64,000 nucleotides of DNA from Oscillospiraceae bacterium (GTDB taxonomy: Bacteria; Bacillota; Clostridia; Oscillospirales; Ruminococcaceae): NCBI GenBank assembly GCA_015067315.1, contig SVMR01000004.1, forward strand, positions 56,370-120,369. Direction: 5' to 3'. The notes under the pieces were generated by a model, which was not told where the DNA came from, made no database searches, and saw only the letters and a program-made list of their open reading frames with translations. The position numbers were made by a program, and so were the translations under genes. Below are positions 1 to 8,255 of the stretch, in pieces (positions within the stretch are counted from its first letter, which is position 1; the number at the start of each line of letters is the position of its first letter).

Positions 1-755
1 CTTCTTGTATAAGGATGGACAGGATTTGCAAAAATTTCTTCCGTCGTTCCGGTTTCAACAAGGTGACCGAGATGAAGAACGCCGATTCTGTCGGAGATAT
101 ATTTTACCATCGAAAGGTCGTGGGCAATGAAAAGATATGCGGCGCCGGTTTCCTGCTGGATATCCCTCATAAGGTTGACAACCTGCGCCTGAATGGAAAC
201 GTCAAGGGCGGAAATACATTCGTCGGCAATAATAAGCTTCGGGTTCATAATAAGAGCCCTCGCGATACCGACCCTCTGGCGCTGACCGCCGGAGAACTGG
301 TGGGGATAACGTTCCGCGTGTTCCGGCGCAAGACCGACCTTCGCAAGGATTCTTGCGATTTTTGCGTCGCGGTCGGCTTTGTCAGTGTAAAGATGGTGGA
401 TATCAAGACCCTGTCCGATGATATCCGCAACCTTCTGTCTGGGGTTGAGGCATGCCATAGGGTCCTGGAAAATCATCTGCATTTCGGTGCGGAGTTTTTT
501 CTCGTCCGCCGCGGACATTTTTCCGGTGATATCAATTCCGTCGAAGGTGATTTTTCCCGCTGTGGGGTCATAAAGACGGATTATGGAACGTCCGATAGTG
601 GTTTTTCCTGAACCGGATTCGCCCACAAGTCCGTAAGTTTCGCCGGGATAAATTTCGAAGGAAACGTCATCAACGGCTTTTACGGTGAATTTTTTGCTGA
701 TCGGGAAATACTGTTTAAGATTTTCTACTTTAAGAAGCGGAACTCTTTCTTCCAT
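1..755 (-). CDS. oppF: Oligopeptide ABC transporter ATP-binding protein OppF (partial)
   Basis: This is the second ATPase of a peptide importer. It energises the OppB/OppC channel from the cytoplasmic face. The gene starts at ATG 755 and is open to the left window edge, so about 251 N-terminal residues are visible and the C-terminus is missing. Walker A (GESGSGKTT) lies near residue 45, the Q-loop (FQDP) near 92, the signature motif (FSGGQRQR) near 150 and Walker B (LIIADE) near 174, followed by the D-loop (SALD) and the switch His (IAHD). It follows oppD with no gap, so the two should be translated together. The order oppA-B-C-D-F is standard for OppABCDF/DppABCDF importers. The peptide size preference cannot be read from the ATPases. 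Confidence 0.93.
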   Translation of the reverse strand, partial: MEERVPLLKVENLKQYFPISKKFTVKAVDDVSFEIYPGETYGLVGESGSGKTTIGRSIIRLYDPTAGKITFDGIDITGKMSAADEKKLRTEMQMIFQDPMACLNPRQKVADIIGQGLDIHHLYTDKADRDAKIARILAKVGLAPEHAERYPHQFSGGQRQRVGIARALIMNPKLIIADECISALDVSIQAQVVNLMRDIQQETGAAYLFIAHDLSMVKYISDRIGVLHLGHLVETGTTEEIFANPVHPYTR

Positions 756-1832
756 TTATTTCGCCTCCTTCAGCATACGGTCGATTCTTGCCCGAAGTTC
801 CTTCGGCATTTCGACTTTCGGCGCGTTTTCGTCCAAAAGCCAGGTTGCGGCGCAATGGGTCTTGGAAACCCAGAACATCGGAGGTTCGGCAATTTCGTCG
901 ATTTTAAGCGCAAATTCGTTTCGGGGTGCAAAAGCGTCGCCTTTGATGCTGTGGAGCAGGTTGGGCGGGCTTCCGGGGATTGTATAAAGTCTTTCGTCAT
1001 GGGTTTCAAGATCCGGCAGTGCGGAAAGAAGTCCCCAGGTATAGGGGTGTTTCGGGTCGTAATAGACCTCGTCAACGGTTCCCTTTTCAACAATTTTTCC
1101 GGCATACATGATATTTACAAAATCCGCGACCTTTGCAACAACGCCCAGGTCATGGGTGATATAAATTACGGAAATACCGAGTTTTTTCTGAACTTCCTTG
1201 ATAAGTTCAAGAATCTTTGCCTGGATTGTAACGTCAAGAGCGGTTGTGGGTTCGTCGCAGATAAGGAGATCCGGATTGCAGGAAAGAGCTATTGCTATAA
1301 CAACCCTTTGGCGCATACCGCCGGAAAGCTGGTGAGGATAGTTCTTCATACGTTTTTCCGGGTCGGTGATTCCTACCATGTCAAGAAGTTCAACCGCGCG
1401 TTTCCATGCTTCTTTTTTCGGGGTCTTGAAATGCCAGATCATGCCTTCCATAATCTGGTCACCGATAGTCATGGTGGGGTTAAGGGAGGTCATGGGGTCC
1501 TGGAAAACCATTGCGATGCGCTTGCCGTTTATGGTCTGGCGCATCTGTTTTTTTGTGAGCTTGAGAAGGTCGATTGTTTCCTCCTCGCCCTTATCGTTTT
1601 TAAAAGTGAAAAGCGCTTTTCCCGCTTCAACTTTTCCGTTGGTATCAAGAATACCGATTGCGGTTTTAACGGTTACGGATTTTCCCGAACCGGATTCGCC
1701 TACTATTGCAACGGTTTCGCCGCGTCTTACCGCAAAATCAACGTTGCGGAGAGCATGAACTTTTCCGGCGGTTGTTGCGAAGGAAACGGACAGACCTTCA
1801 ACTTTAAGGATAAAATCGCCTTTTTCTTCCAT
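756..1832 (-). CDS. oppD: Oligopeptide ABC transporter ATP-binding protein OppD
   Basis: This is the first cytoplasmic ATPase of the peptide importer, pairing with OppF. Its 358 residues are a normal OppD length. Visible motifs are Walker A ([10 protein letters not shown]) near residue 46, [10 protein letters not shown] near 110, the signature LSGGMRQR near 168, Walker [13 protein letters not shown] near 188 and the switch ITHD. The C-terminal part contains [14 protein letters not shown] and the conserved proline and cysteine segment typical of the oligo/dipeptide transporter C-terminal domain (around residues 285-330). The start at 1832 has AGGAGGG a few bases upstream. It lies 15 bp after oppC and abuts oppF. 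Confidence 0.95.
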   Translation of the reverse strand: MEEKGDFILKVEGLSVSFATTAGKVHALRNVDFAVRRGETVAIVGESGSGKSVTVKTAIGILDTNGKVEAGKALFTFKNDKGEEETIDLLKLTKKQMRQTINGKRIAMVFQDPMTSLNPTMTIGDQIMEGMIWHFKTPKKEAWKRAVELLDMVGITDPEKRMKNYPHQLSGGMRQRVVIAIALSCNPDLLICDEPTTALDVTIQAKILELIKEVQKKLGISVIYITHDLGVVAKVADFVNIMYAGKIVEKGTVDEVYYDPKHPYTWGLLSALPDLETHDERLYTIPGSPPNLLHSIKGDAFAPRNEFALKIDEIAEPPMFWVSKTHCAATWLLDENAPKVEMPKELRARIDRMLKEAK

Positions 1833-1847
1833 AAATCTGTCCCTCCT

Positions 1848-2894
1848 TTACATATCTTTCTGCTTCGGGTCAAGGGCATCGCGAAGACCGTCCGCAAGAA
1901 GGTTGAAGCTGAGCATAAGAAGCGCAAGAACTATAAGCGGGGATACTATCATATAAGGATGGGTCGAAAAGTTCTTGTATGCGTCGGAAATAAGAGTTCC
2001 GAGAGATGCCATCGGAGCAGGAATACCAAGACCTACGAAAGCAAGGAACGCTTCGGTAAAAATTGCGTGGGGAATGGAGAACATGGTCTGGGTGATGATC
2101 TGACCGATGATGTTGGGCATAATTTCCTTAAAGATAATTCTCATCGGGGAAGCGCCGAGAGTTTTTGAAGCAAGAACAAATTCCTGCTCCTTGAGTTTGA
2201 GCATCTGAGCACGGGCAATTCGGCTCATGGGGATCCAGCCGGTTATCATAAGGGCAACGATAATTGCGCCAAGACCCGGGCTTAGAACAAGGATCATAAG
2301 GGTTACAATTACAAGGTTCGGAATACTGTTGAGGATTTCCGCGCAGCGCTGCATAATCGCGTCGAGTCTTCCGCCGAAATAACCGGAAATAAGTCCGTAG
2401 GAAAGACCGAAGATAACGTCGATTACAACCGCAACAACCGCGATATAAAGGCTTATTCTCGTTCCTTCCCATACACGGGTGAAAATATCGCGTCCGAGAG
2501 TATCGGAACCGAACCAGTAATAAACGTCATCAAAACCGTTTTTTTCATAAAGGTTCTGTTCAATTTCTTTTCCGCCGAGGAAAATGCTTTCGGTACCGTC
2601 AAAAATCCCGAGATTTTCAAGTCCGGGAATTCGGGGAGCAAGGTTCTGCTGTTCAATAATCTGGCTCTCATAGGTATAGGGAGTCATTGCGGGACCCGCA
2701 ATCGCGAAGAAAATTATAATCGCAATCATGATAAGACCGAAAATTGCGCCTTTGTTGCGAAGGAAGCGGACAAGAGCATCCTTCCAGTAGTTCTGGGAGG
2801 CAAAGTTGCGGTCAACATGGGCGTTTATGTCGTTATGGGTAAGTTCAAATGCGTCTGCCGGAAGCGCAGAATAATCAAAATTTTCAGCTTTCAT
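1848..2894 (-). CDS. oppC: Oligopeptide ABC transporter permease OppC
   Basis: This is one of the two membrane permeases of the peptide importer, 348 residues. The start chosen is ATG 2894, preceded by GGAGG at good spacing. A longer in-frame reading to 2957 would overlap oppB heavily and adds unrelated sequence. It has an N-terminal cytoplasmic arm and transmembrane segment, the motif DTLGRDIFTRVWEGTR after the first periplasmic-side loop, and the EAA-type ABC-contact loop (KTLGASPMRIIFKEIMPN) followed by further membrane segments. It overlaps the oppB end by 11 bp, indicating translational coupling. Confidence 0.94.
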   Translation of the reverse strand: MKAENFDYSALPADAFELTHNDINAHVDRNFASQNYWKDALVRFLRNKGAIFGLIMIAIIIFFAIAGPAMTPYTYESQIIEQQNLAPRIPGLENLGIFDGTESIFLGGKEIEQNLYEKNGFDDVYYWFGSDTLGRDIFTRVWEGTRISLYIAVVAVVIDVIFGLSYGLISGYFGGRLDAIMQRCAEILNSIPNLVIVTLMILVLSPGLGAIIVALMITGWIPMSRIARAQMLKLKEQEFVLASKTLGASPMRIIFKEIMPNIIGQIITQTMFSIPHAIFTEAFLAFVGLGIPAPMASLGTLISDAYKNFSTHPYMIVSPLIVLALLMLSFNLLADGLRDALDPKQKDM

Positions 2895-3828
2895 GATTAT
2901 CCTCCTTCGAAAGACGAATTCTCGGGTCGATGATACCGTAAAGAATATCGACCACAAGCATTATGCCGATATACATAAGGCTGTAAATAAAAGAAAGAGC
3001 GATTGTTACGTTATAGTCGTTCTGCTGAATCGAACGTACCATAAGTTCGCCGATTCCGGGAATGGAGAAAATCTTCTCGATAACAAGGGAACCGGTCATG
3101 GTATTAACAATCAGCGGACCGAGAACGGTGATAATCGGAATAAGCGCGTTGCGGAGCGCATGGCGGATTATAAGCTTCGGACCGCTTATGCCTTTGCTTT
3201 CCGCAAGAAGCATATAGTCGCTTCGGAGAACTTCGAGCATTTCCGTTCTTGTAAATCTTGCGATGTTCGCCATTGAGAACATTGAAAGAGCAACGGTCGG
3301 AAGAATCGAAGAAACGAAAGGATTTGCGGATTCATAAAGAATCGGGAACCAGCCGAGGCGGGAACCGAAGGTATATGAAAGGGCAAGGGCGAAAACATAG
3401 GACGGAAGCGAAACGCCGAGAACCGATATTACGGTTGCAATGGTGTCAAAAATCGTGTTGTGTTTAAGCGCCGCAACAAGACCCAGCAAAAGACCGATTG
3501 ATGCGCCGAGGAAAACGGCCTGTCCGCCAAGGCGGATTGACGTCGGGACCCTGTTTTCAAGAAGCTGGGTTATGGGCACGTTCGTCGCGATATTATAGGA
3601 AACGCCGAAGTCGCCTTTTGCAATATTGAAAAGATATCTGAAATAGCGGACAACCATCGGGTCGTTAAGTCCGTATTTTTCGTTGAGAACGTCGATCTGT
3701 TCCTGGGAAAGTTTATCGTCGTTGAAAGGCGAACCGGGCATTTTATCAAGCATCAGGAACAGGAGCATGAGAAGTACAAGAATCGCAACAATTGAGTATA
3801 AAACTCGCTTGAATATGTATTTCTTCAC
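2884..3828 (-). CDS. oppB: Oligopeptide ABC transporter permease OppB
   Basis: This is the partner permease of OppC, 314 residues with about six membrane segments. It begins MKKYIFKRVLYS with the OppB-type first helix. The cytoplasmic EAA loop is seen as AESKGISGPKLIIRHALRN, and the C-terminal IDPRIRLS is typical of the family. The start codon is GTG at 3828, with AGGAGGG 11 bases upstream. A hairpin at 3861-3890 separates it from oppA, so oppBCDF are probably made at a lower level than the binding protein. Confidence 0.94.
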   Translation of the reverse strand: MKKYIFKRVLYSIVAILVLLMLLFLMLDKMPGSPFNDDKLSQEQIDVLNEKYGLNDPMVVRYFRYLFNIAKGDFGVSYNIATNVPITQLLENRVPTSIRLGGQAVFLGASIGLLLGLVAALKHNTIFDTIATVISVLGVSLPSYVFALALSYTFGSRLGWFPILYESANPFVSSILPTVALSMFSMANIARFTRTEMLEVLRSDYMLLAESKGISGPKLIIRHALRNALIPIITVLGPLIVNTMTGSLVIEKIFSIPGIGELMVRSIQQNDYNVTIALSFIYSLMYIGIMLVVDILYGIIDPRIRLSKEDNHES

Positions 3829-3860
3829 TGAGGTTTATCCCTCCTTATATAAAAGCATAC

Positions 3861-3890
3861 AGTGACCCGTTATAAGACGGGCCACTGTAA
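3861..3890 (-). terminator. oppA-oppB intercistronic hairpin
   Basis: A 12-bp stem with a 6-base loop lies between oppA and oppB. Its one imperfect pair is an A/C mismatch on the plus strand but a G-U pair in RNA made from the minus strand, which supports a role in the opp transcript. Only a short T-rich stretch follows, so it is more likely a partial terminator or 3'-end stabiliser than a full stop. Confidence 0.7.
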
Positions 3891-3929
3891 GGCCTTGAAT
3901 TATCAAATAATTGATTTTGCTTTAAGATA

Positions 3930-5549
3930 TCAGCCGACTTTTACGTTTTTGAATACGCGGTTAAGACCAACTGCATGGAATTCAATGCCGGTGATGTCGG
4001 GTTTAATAAGAGAAGCGTTTGCGTTCTGATATACGGGGAGAATTACGGATTCATCAGCGATGATCTGTTCTGCATCTTTAATAAGCTGCCAACGTGCTTC
4101 TGCGTCAACTGCATACTCAACGGTTTTGATCTTGTTGAGGATTTCCATGTAAGCGTCGGAATGCCATGCGCCGTAGTTATGAGTATAACCGTCGGTCCAA
4201 AGATCCATATAGGTAAGCGGGTCTGCATAGTCAGGTCCCCATCTGCAAAGGCCAATGTCATAATCGTGTGCTTTCATAAGGTCGGAACGCTGTTTCTTCG
4301 GATAAGGCTGGAGGGTGATGGTAAGACCTGCAAGGTTGGTCTGGAGTTCCTGCTGGATGAATTCAGCAACGAGTTTTACGGATTCCTCATCATCAAAGAT
4401 AAGGGTGAGTTCAACGGAATCGGTGCCGAGCTCTGCAAGACCTGCTGCCCAAAGAGCCTGTGCTTCGGAAACATTGTATTCGTTGTAGGTAATGCCGGAG
4501 GATTCACGGTAATCTTTGCCGTCAGGACCGGTTGCAAGACCAACGGGAACACAGAAATCTGCCGGGAAGGAACCGTTTCTGAGGATGTTGTTGCAGATAG
4601 CTTCTTTATCGAATGCCATACCGATTGCTTTGCGGATGTTTACGTTTGCCATTGCGCCGCCTTTGGATACGTTAGGAGACATATACCAGAGGTAACCGGA
4701 TTCGGTTGCAAGGAACTCTGCGTCGCCTTTAAGAAGGTCTGCAAGTTCGGAAGAAAGTACGCAAACGTCAAGCTCGCCTGCCTGATATGCGTTGTATGCC
4801 TGCTGGGAATCGAGGATTACTTTATAGGTAAGACCTGCGAGTTCAACTGCGTCAGCATCATAATAAAGTTCGTTTTTAACCATTTTGAATTCGGTTGCTG
4901 CGGGGGTATATTCGGAAAGAGTGAAGCAGCCGTTAGAAAGATAATATTCCGGAGCGGAGCCATAGAGGTCGCCGCATTCTTCAACGAATGCTCTGTTCAT
5001 GGGGTAGAATACCGGGAAGAACATAAGAGTATCGAAGAATGCGCAGGGAACGTCGAATTCAACTACAAGGGTTTTGTCGTCTTTTGCATAAACGCCGAGT
5101 TCGGTTGCATCCATTTCGCCGGCATAAATTGCGGAAGCGTTTTTAATACCTGCGGTTTCGAAAAGGGAAGCATATTCTGCCGGAAGAGCCATAGCTCTCT
5201 GCCATGCAAATACGAAGTCGTCTGCGGTAACTTCTGCGCCGTTGGACCATTTTGCATCGCGGATATTGAAAGTCCAGGTCATACCGTCGGGGGAAATTTC
5301 ATAGCTTTCTGCCATACCGGGGATTGCTGCACCGGAAGCATCGCACTGGAAAAGGCCTTCGACCATGGCGCCGATTACTTCGAAGTCATCGCCTGCGGAA
5401 GTAAGAGCAGGGTCGATGGAATCGATTGCCGCGGTTACGTGAACGTTAAGGATTTTTCCTTCAGCACCGCCTTCTTCTTTGCCGCATGCTGCAAGGCTGA
5501 ATACCATAACAAGTGCAAGGATCAGGGAAAGAATTTTGTTGAGTTTCAT
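3930..5549 (-). CDS. oppA: Peptide-binding lipoprotein OppA (SBP family 5)
   Basis: This is the extracellular substrate-binding lipoprotein of the oligopeptide importer. It captures peptides and delivers them to OppBC. The 539 residues begin with a lipoprotein signal peptide ending in the lipobox SLAAC, with the lipidated Cys near residue 22. The mature part shows the SBP_bac_5 pattern: TSAGDDFEVIGAMVEGLF early, ISPDGMTWTFNIRDAKWSNG around residue 85, DVRKA-like NVNIRKAIGMAFDKEAI near 305, and the C-terminal IIADESVILPVYQN. It heads the operon behind a strong promoter (5628-5656). Peptide is the usual substrate of this family, but nickel- or sugar-binding relatives exist. Confidence 0.94.
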   Translation of the reverse strand: MKLNKILSLILALVMVFSLAACGKEEGGAEGKILNVHVTAAIDSIDPALTSAGDDFEVIGAMVEGLFQCDASGAAIPGMAESYEISPDGMTWTFNIRDAKWSNGAEVTADDFVFAWQRAMALPAEYASLFETAGIKNASAIYAGEMDATELGVYAKDDKTLVVEFDVPCAFFDTLMFFPVFYPMNRAFVEECGDLYGSAPEYYLSNGCFTLSEYTPAATEFKMVKNELYYDADAVELAGLTYKVILDSQQAYNAYQAGELDVCVLSSELADLLKGDAEFLATESGYLWYMSPNVSKGGAMANVNIRKAIGMAFDKEAICNNILRNGSFPADFCVPVGLATGPDGKDYRESSGITYNEYNVSEAQALWAAGLAELGTDSVELTLIFDDEESVKLVAEFIQQELQTNLAGLTITLQPYPKKQRSDLMKAHDYDIGLCRWGPDYADPLTYMDLWTDGYTHNYGAWHSDAYMEILNKIKTVEYAVDAEARWQLIKDAEQIIADESVILPVYQNANASLIKPDITGIEFHAVGLNRVFKNVKVG

Positions 5550-5585
5550 TTACATTTCACCTCATTCAACTGTTAATTTCACCTT

Positions 5586-5617
5586 CAATGAAATTCTTAG
5601 CAACCGAAGTTTCATTG
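5586..5617 (-). other. Hairpin in oppA 5' untranslated region
   Basis: Two perfectly complementary 8-base arms (CAATGAAA and TTTCATTG on the plus strand) flank a 16-base loop. The hairpin sits just downstream of the oppA promoter and about 37 bases before the start codon. It could stabilise the abundant oppA mRNA; no known riboswitch class is recognised. Confidence 0.5.
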
Positions 5618-5627
5618 TGATACCCGT

Positions 5628-5656
5628 ATATTACACCCCTTTTATTCGTTTGTCAA
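5628..5656 (-). promoter_or_regulatory. oppA promoter
   Basis: A perfect TTGACA (5656-5651), a 17-bp spacer and TATAAT-like TAATAT (5633-5628) are read on the minus strand. They lie about 80 bases upstream of oppA and match a housekeeping sigma-A promoter. Confidence 0.85.
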
Positions 5657-5973
5657 GTAAAAAATACAAAAAATATGAAACTTTTTTATAATATTTTGTT
5701 TTTCCAACAAACACAAATGTATTTTTACGGGATAATTTTACTTTAAACCATTAAAATATTTCTGTCGTTTTTGCCATAAAACGCCTGTTTCCGGAAAATT
5801 TTTGTTGATTTTATCAGTTTTTCAAAAACCGCTTTTGTATGCAAAAACATTGTATATTTTAGCATAATTTTGCATAAGTATTCAAATATTCAATTCCGTT
5901 GCAGCGTTTTACCGCGCAAAAGTGATTTTGCAAGTTATAAATATAAAATCCTGCAAATTTCGCAAAAACAGAC
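5657..5973. other. AT-rich gap, nothing recognised
   Basis: This stretch of about 317 bases lies between the oppA promoter and the terminator of the murT-gatD transcript. It is strongly AT-rich, with no coding frame that has a ribosome site and no recognised repeat, RNA or operator. It may hold upstream control sites for oppA that cannot be identified by eye. Confidence 0.5.
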
Positions 5974-6011
5974 AAAAAAACGCACCGTCTTCTGATTAAA
6001 AAGACGGCGCG
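5974..6011 (-). terminator. Terminator after gatD homologue
   Basis: A GC-rich stem (5982-5991 with 6001-6010, one G-U pair) with a 9-base loop is followed on the minus strand by a run of seven T. It ends the murT-gatD transcript. Confidence 0.9.
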
Positions 6012-6048
6012 GAGAATTTCAAATCTTCATTTTTCGGCAAAAAGGGGG

Positions 6049-6765
6049 TCAGATAAGTCCTTCAACAAGCATTTTTGCCGCTTTTTCTTCAAGGGAAAAG
6101 TCCGTTTCGCGGTAATCTTCGCCCAAAACGCAATGCAGAACTTCCTTCATCATAATCGGGTTTCTTGCAAGAACCGGACCGAGGCACCAGGTTGCAAAAA
6201 GGTTTTTATAGCGGCAGCCTTCCCCTTCGCCGACGGAACCTTTTCCGGAATCCGCTTTAAGAACCCTGAAAAGGCGGTTTTCGTTGGGGGCGTTGAATTT
6301 AACGCTTTCACAGCGGTAATAGGTTCCGAACATTTTTTCTTCCGGGGCAAATTCCGGAACAAGAACCGCGTCGCTTACGTAAAGGCTGTCGAATTCTTCC
6401 GCTTCGCAATCGAAAAGGCCGATTCCTTCATAGGTTTTTCCGTCAAGCATGGAAAAGCTTTTTCCGAAAAGCATATTGGAACTTCCGGTTGCGACAAAAA
6501 CCTTTCCGCTTTCGATATAATTAATTATATCTTCCTTATATTTAATAAAATCGGGGCTTATTGCGGAAACGTTATGGGGTTTTCCGTGGGTAAGAAAAAC
6601 GATATCGTAACCGGGAAAATCAATTTCATCGCCCACGCCGAGAGTTTCGGTTTCCGCTTCATATCCCATTTCGCGGATTCTTTTTTCGAAGGCGGTTACG
6701 TTTTTTCCGTCGCCGTTAAGGTCAAGGGCTTCGCCGTAGAGGTTGAGTATTCTTACTTTTTTCAT
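6049..6765 (-). CDS. gatD: GatD-family glutamine amidotransferase homologue lacking the catalytic residues
   Basis: In Gram-positive bacteria GatD releases ammonia from glutamine for MurT, which amidates the D-Glu of lipid II. This 238-residue protein overlaps murT by 4 bp and keeps the overall GatD layout, including GIGLFD near residue 115, GEGCRYKNLFATW near 180 and GPVLARNP near 196. However, the nucleophile-elbow motif CGGYQ is replaced by TGSSN (Thr93 in place of Cys), and the TYLHGP motif reads TWCLGP (Leu195 in place of the catalytic His). The GGGxD-type oxyanion segment is also altered (LTHGKPH). Family membership is inferred from operon position and pattern alignment from memory. Glutaminase activity is doubtful; it may act as a structural partner, or MurT may use free ammonia. 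Confidence 0.8.
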   Translation of the reverse strand: MKKVRILNLYGEALDLNGDGKNVTAFEKRIREMGYEAETETLGVGDEIDFPGYDIVFLTHGKPHNVSAISPDFIKYKEDIINYIESGKVFVATGSSNMLFGKSFSMLDGKTYEGIGLFDCEAEEFDSLYVSDAVLVPEFAPEEKMFGTYYRCESVKFNAPNENRLFRVLKADSGKGSVGEGEGCRYKNLFATWCLGPVLARNPIMMKEVLHCVLGEDYRETDFSLEEKAAKMLVEGLI

Positions 6766-8084
6766 AATTTTCTCAATTCCTCCAATACTTTATCTTCATT
6801 AGAGAAAACGGAGGAAGTCATTACGTAGATGTTTCCTTCGGTTTTTTCAAGGCAGGAACCCAGTTCCTCGTCCCTGTCGCAGATCTGAACTCTTTCCATG
6901 TCGATATCCGCAAGTTTAAGGCGCACAGCCATATCATAGCGGCGTTTTCCGACAATCACGATATGCTCAACCTCTCTGAGGTTTTCATAGGCAACGTCAT
7001 ACATAAAAAGAACGTCCCTGCGTTCGGTATGGAACATATTGTTCGAAATAATGATAAGGGTTCTGGGTCCTTCCTTATCCGCAACAAATTCAACGCTCTG
7101 GTCAATGGAAGCGGGATTCTGTTTTGTAAGGATAAGCTGGCATTTTCTTCCGAGAACGGAAAGTTCTTCGTAACGTTTTGTTACGCCGATATCAAAAGTT
7201 TCCGCGGCGGAAAGAACTTTTTCAAGTTCAATTCCCGCGGCGCCGGAACAGACCGCTGCCGCGGCAACGGTGTTGAACATGAAATAGGTCGCGTCGAAGG
7301 TGATTTTTGTTTCTTTTCCGTTGATATGGAATTTTCCGCCTTCAAAATCAAAATCATGTCCGACGAAATCCGCCTTCGGGCTTTCAAAACCGCAGTTTTT
7401 GCATCTGAACGAACCGACGTGATTATAATGGTAATAATCATAGGAAAGGTTGTGCATGCATTTGGGGCAGACTTTTGCGTCGTTTGTGCCGCTTCTGCAT
7501 TCCTTTGTGGAACGTTCGTTTTCGCCGAGGGCGAACCAGATAACCGGGTTTTCGATTCCCCAGCTTATCTGCTGTGAAACGGGGTCGTTTGCGTTAAGAA
7601 TATAGGTCGTTCCGGGGGTTACGCCCATTTTTATTTTTTCAAGAACAATTTCCGGACAGCAGTTGCGGACAATCTGGTCACGGAGAAGGTTTGTTACAAG
7701 AACGTAATCCGGGGTTGCTTCCTTTACAAAAAAGCGGAGCCAGCGTTCGTCGATTTCAAGAACGGAAAAATCCGCTTTTACCTTTCCGCCGAAGGTGCAG
7801 TTCGTAAGAAGGGCGGTTGTGATTCCGCCGAGCATATTGGAACCGAAGCTGTTGTTGATTACGGAAAAACCGTTTTCCCGGAGAATATGGGTCACCATAT
7901 TGGAAGTGGTGGTTTTTCCGTTGGTTCCGGTAATGCAGATGATCTTGCCATCAAAATCAAGCTTTTTCAAAAGATTCGGGCAAATCATTCTTGCAATATC
8001 GCCGGGTTTCGCCGTGCCTTTTCCAACAAGGCGACCGATGAAATAAAGCACTCTGCAAACGCAGATGGCAATGAATAATCTCAT
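6762..8084 (-). CDS. murT: MurT, lipid II isoglutaminyl synthase ligase subunit
   Basis: This Mur-ligase-like ATPase amidates the alpha-carboxyl of D-isoglutamate in lipid II together with GatD. It has 440 residues, close to the known family length. The P-loop GTNGKTTT lies near residue 55 and the Mur-type SVLEIDERW near 112. A four-Cys zinc ribbon (CPKC and CKNC, about residues 225-250) is typical of MurT, and a C-terminal DUF1727-like region contains RRDVLFMYD. The start is ATG 8084 with AAAGGAAG seven bases upstream. A longer reading to 8228 only translates the neighbouring palindromic repeat. The ligase motifs look intact, unlike those of its GatD partner. Confidence 0.93.
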   Translation of the reverse strand: MRLFIAICVCRVLYFIGRLVGKGTAKPGDIARMICPNLLKKLDFDGKIICITGTNGKTTTSNMVTHILRENGFSVINNSFGSNMLGGITTALLTNCTFGGKVKADFSVLEIDERWLRFFVKEATPDYVLVTNLLRDQIVRNCCPEIVLEKIKMGVTPGTTYILNANDPVSQQISWGIENPVIWFALGENERSTKECRSGTNDAKVCPKCMHNLSYDYYHYNHVGSFRCKNCGFESPKADFVGHDFDFEGGKFHINGKETKITFDATYFMFNTVAAAAVCSGAAGIELEKVLSAAETFDIGVTKRYEELSVLGRKCQLILTKQNPASIDQSVEFVADKEGPRTLIIISNNMFHTERRDVLFMYDVAYENLREVEHIVIVGKRRYDMAVRLKLADIDMERVQICDRDEELGSCLEKTEGNIYVMTSSVFSNEDKVLEELRKL

Positions 8085-8108
8085 GGATAAACTTCCTTTT
8101 TCAATATT

Positions 8109-8248
8109 GCCTCCCTTGTTAAAGGGAGGGGGACCGTTGCGGTACGCACGGTGGAGGGATTCTTTTTCTGCAACGGTTTTTTTATAATGAATCCCCCCGT
8201 CTTTTTTGATTTTCATCAAAAAAGCCACCCCCCTTTGACAAGGGGGGC
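8109..8248. repeat. Composite palindromic element between the M24 peptidase and murT
   Basis: This is a complete copy of the window's main repeat family. Each end is a CCTCCC...GGGAGG hairpin. Inside each end is a second hairpin with unrelated sequence: left ACCGT/ACGGT at 8133-8152, right TTTTTTGAT/ATCAAAAAA. The two halves are joined by GGAGGGATTC, a short AT-rich core and GAATCCCCCC. The element lies within one transcription unit, 7 bp after the peptidase stop. Confidence 0.85.
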
Positions 8249-8255
8249 TTTTTTA

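Noticed and set aside
8085..8228. N-terminal extension of MurT by 48 codons
   Set aside because: The added sequence is the translated palindromic element, and ATG 8084 has its own ribosome site and matches the usual protein start and length.
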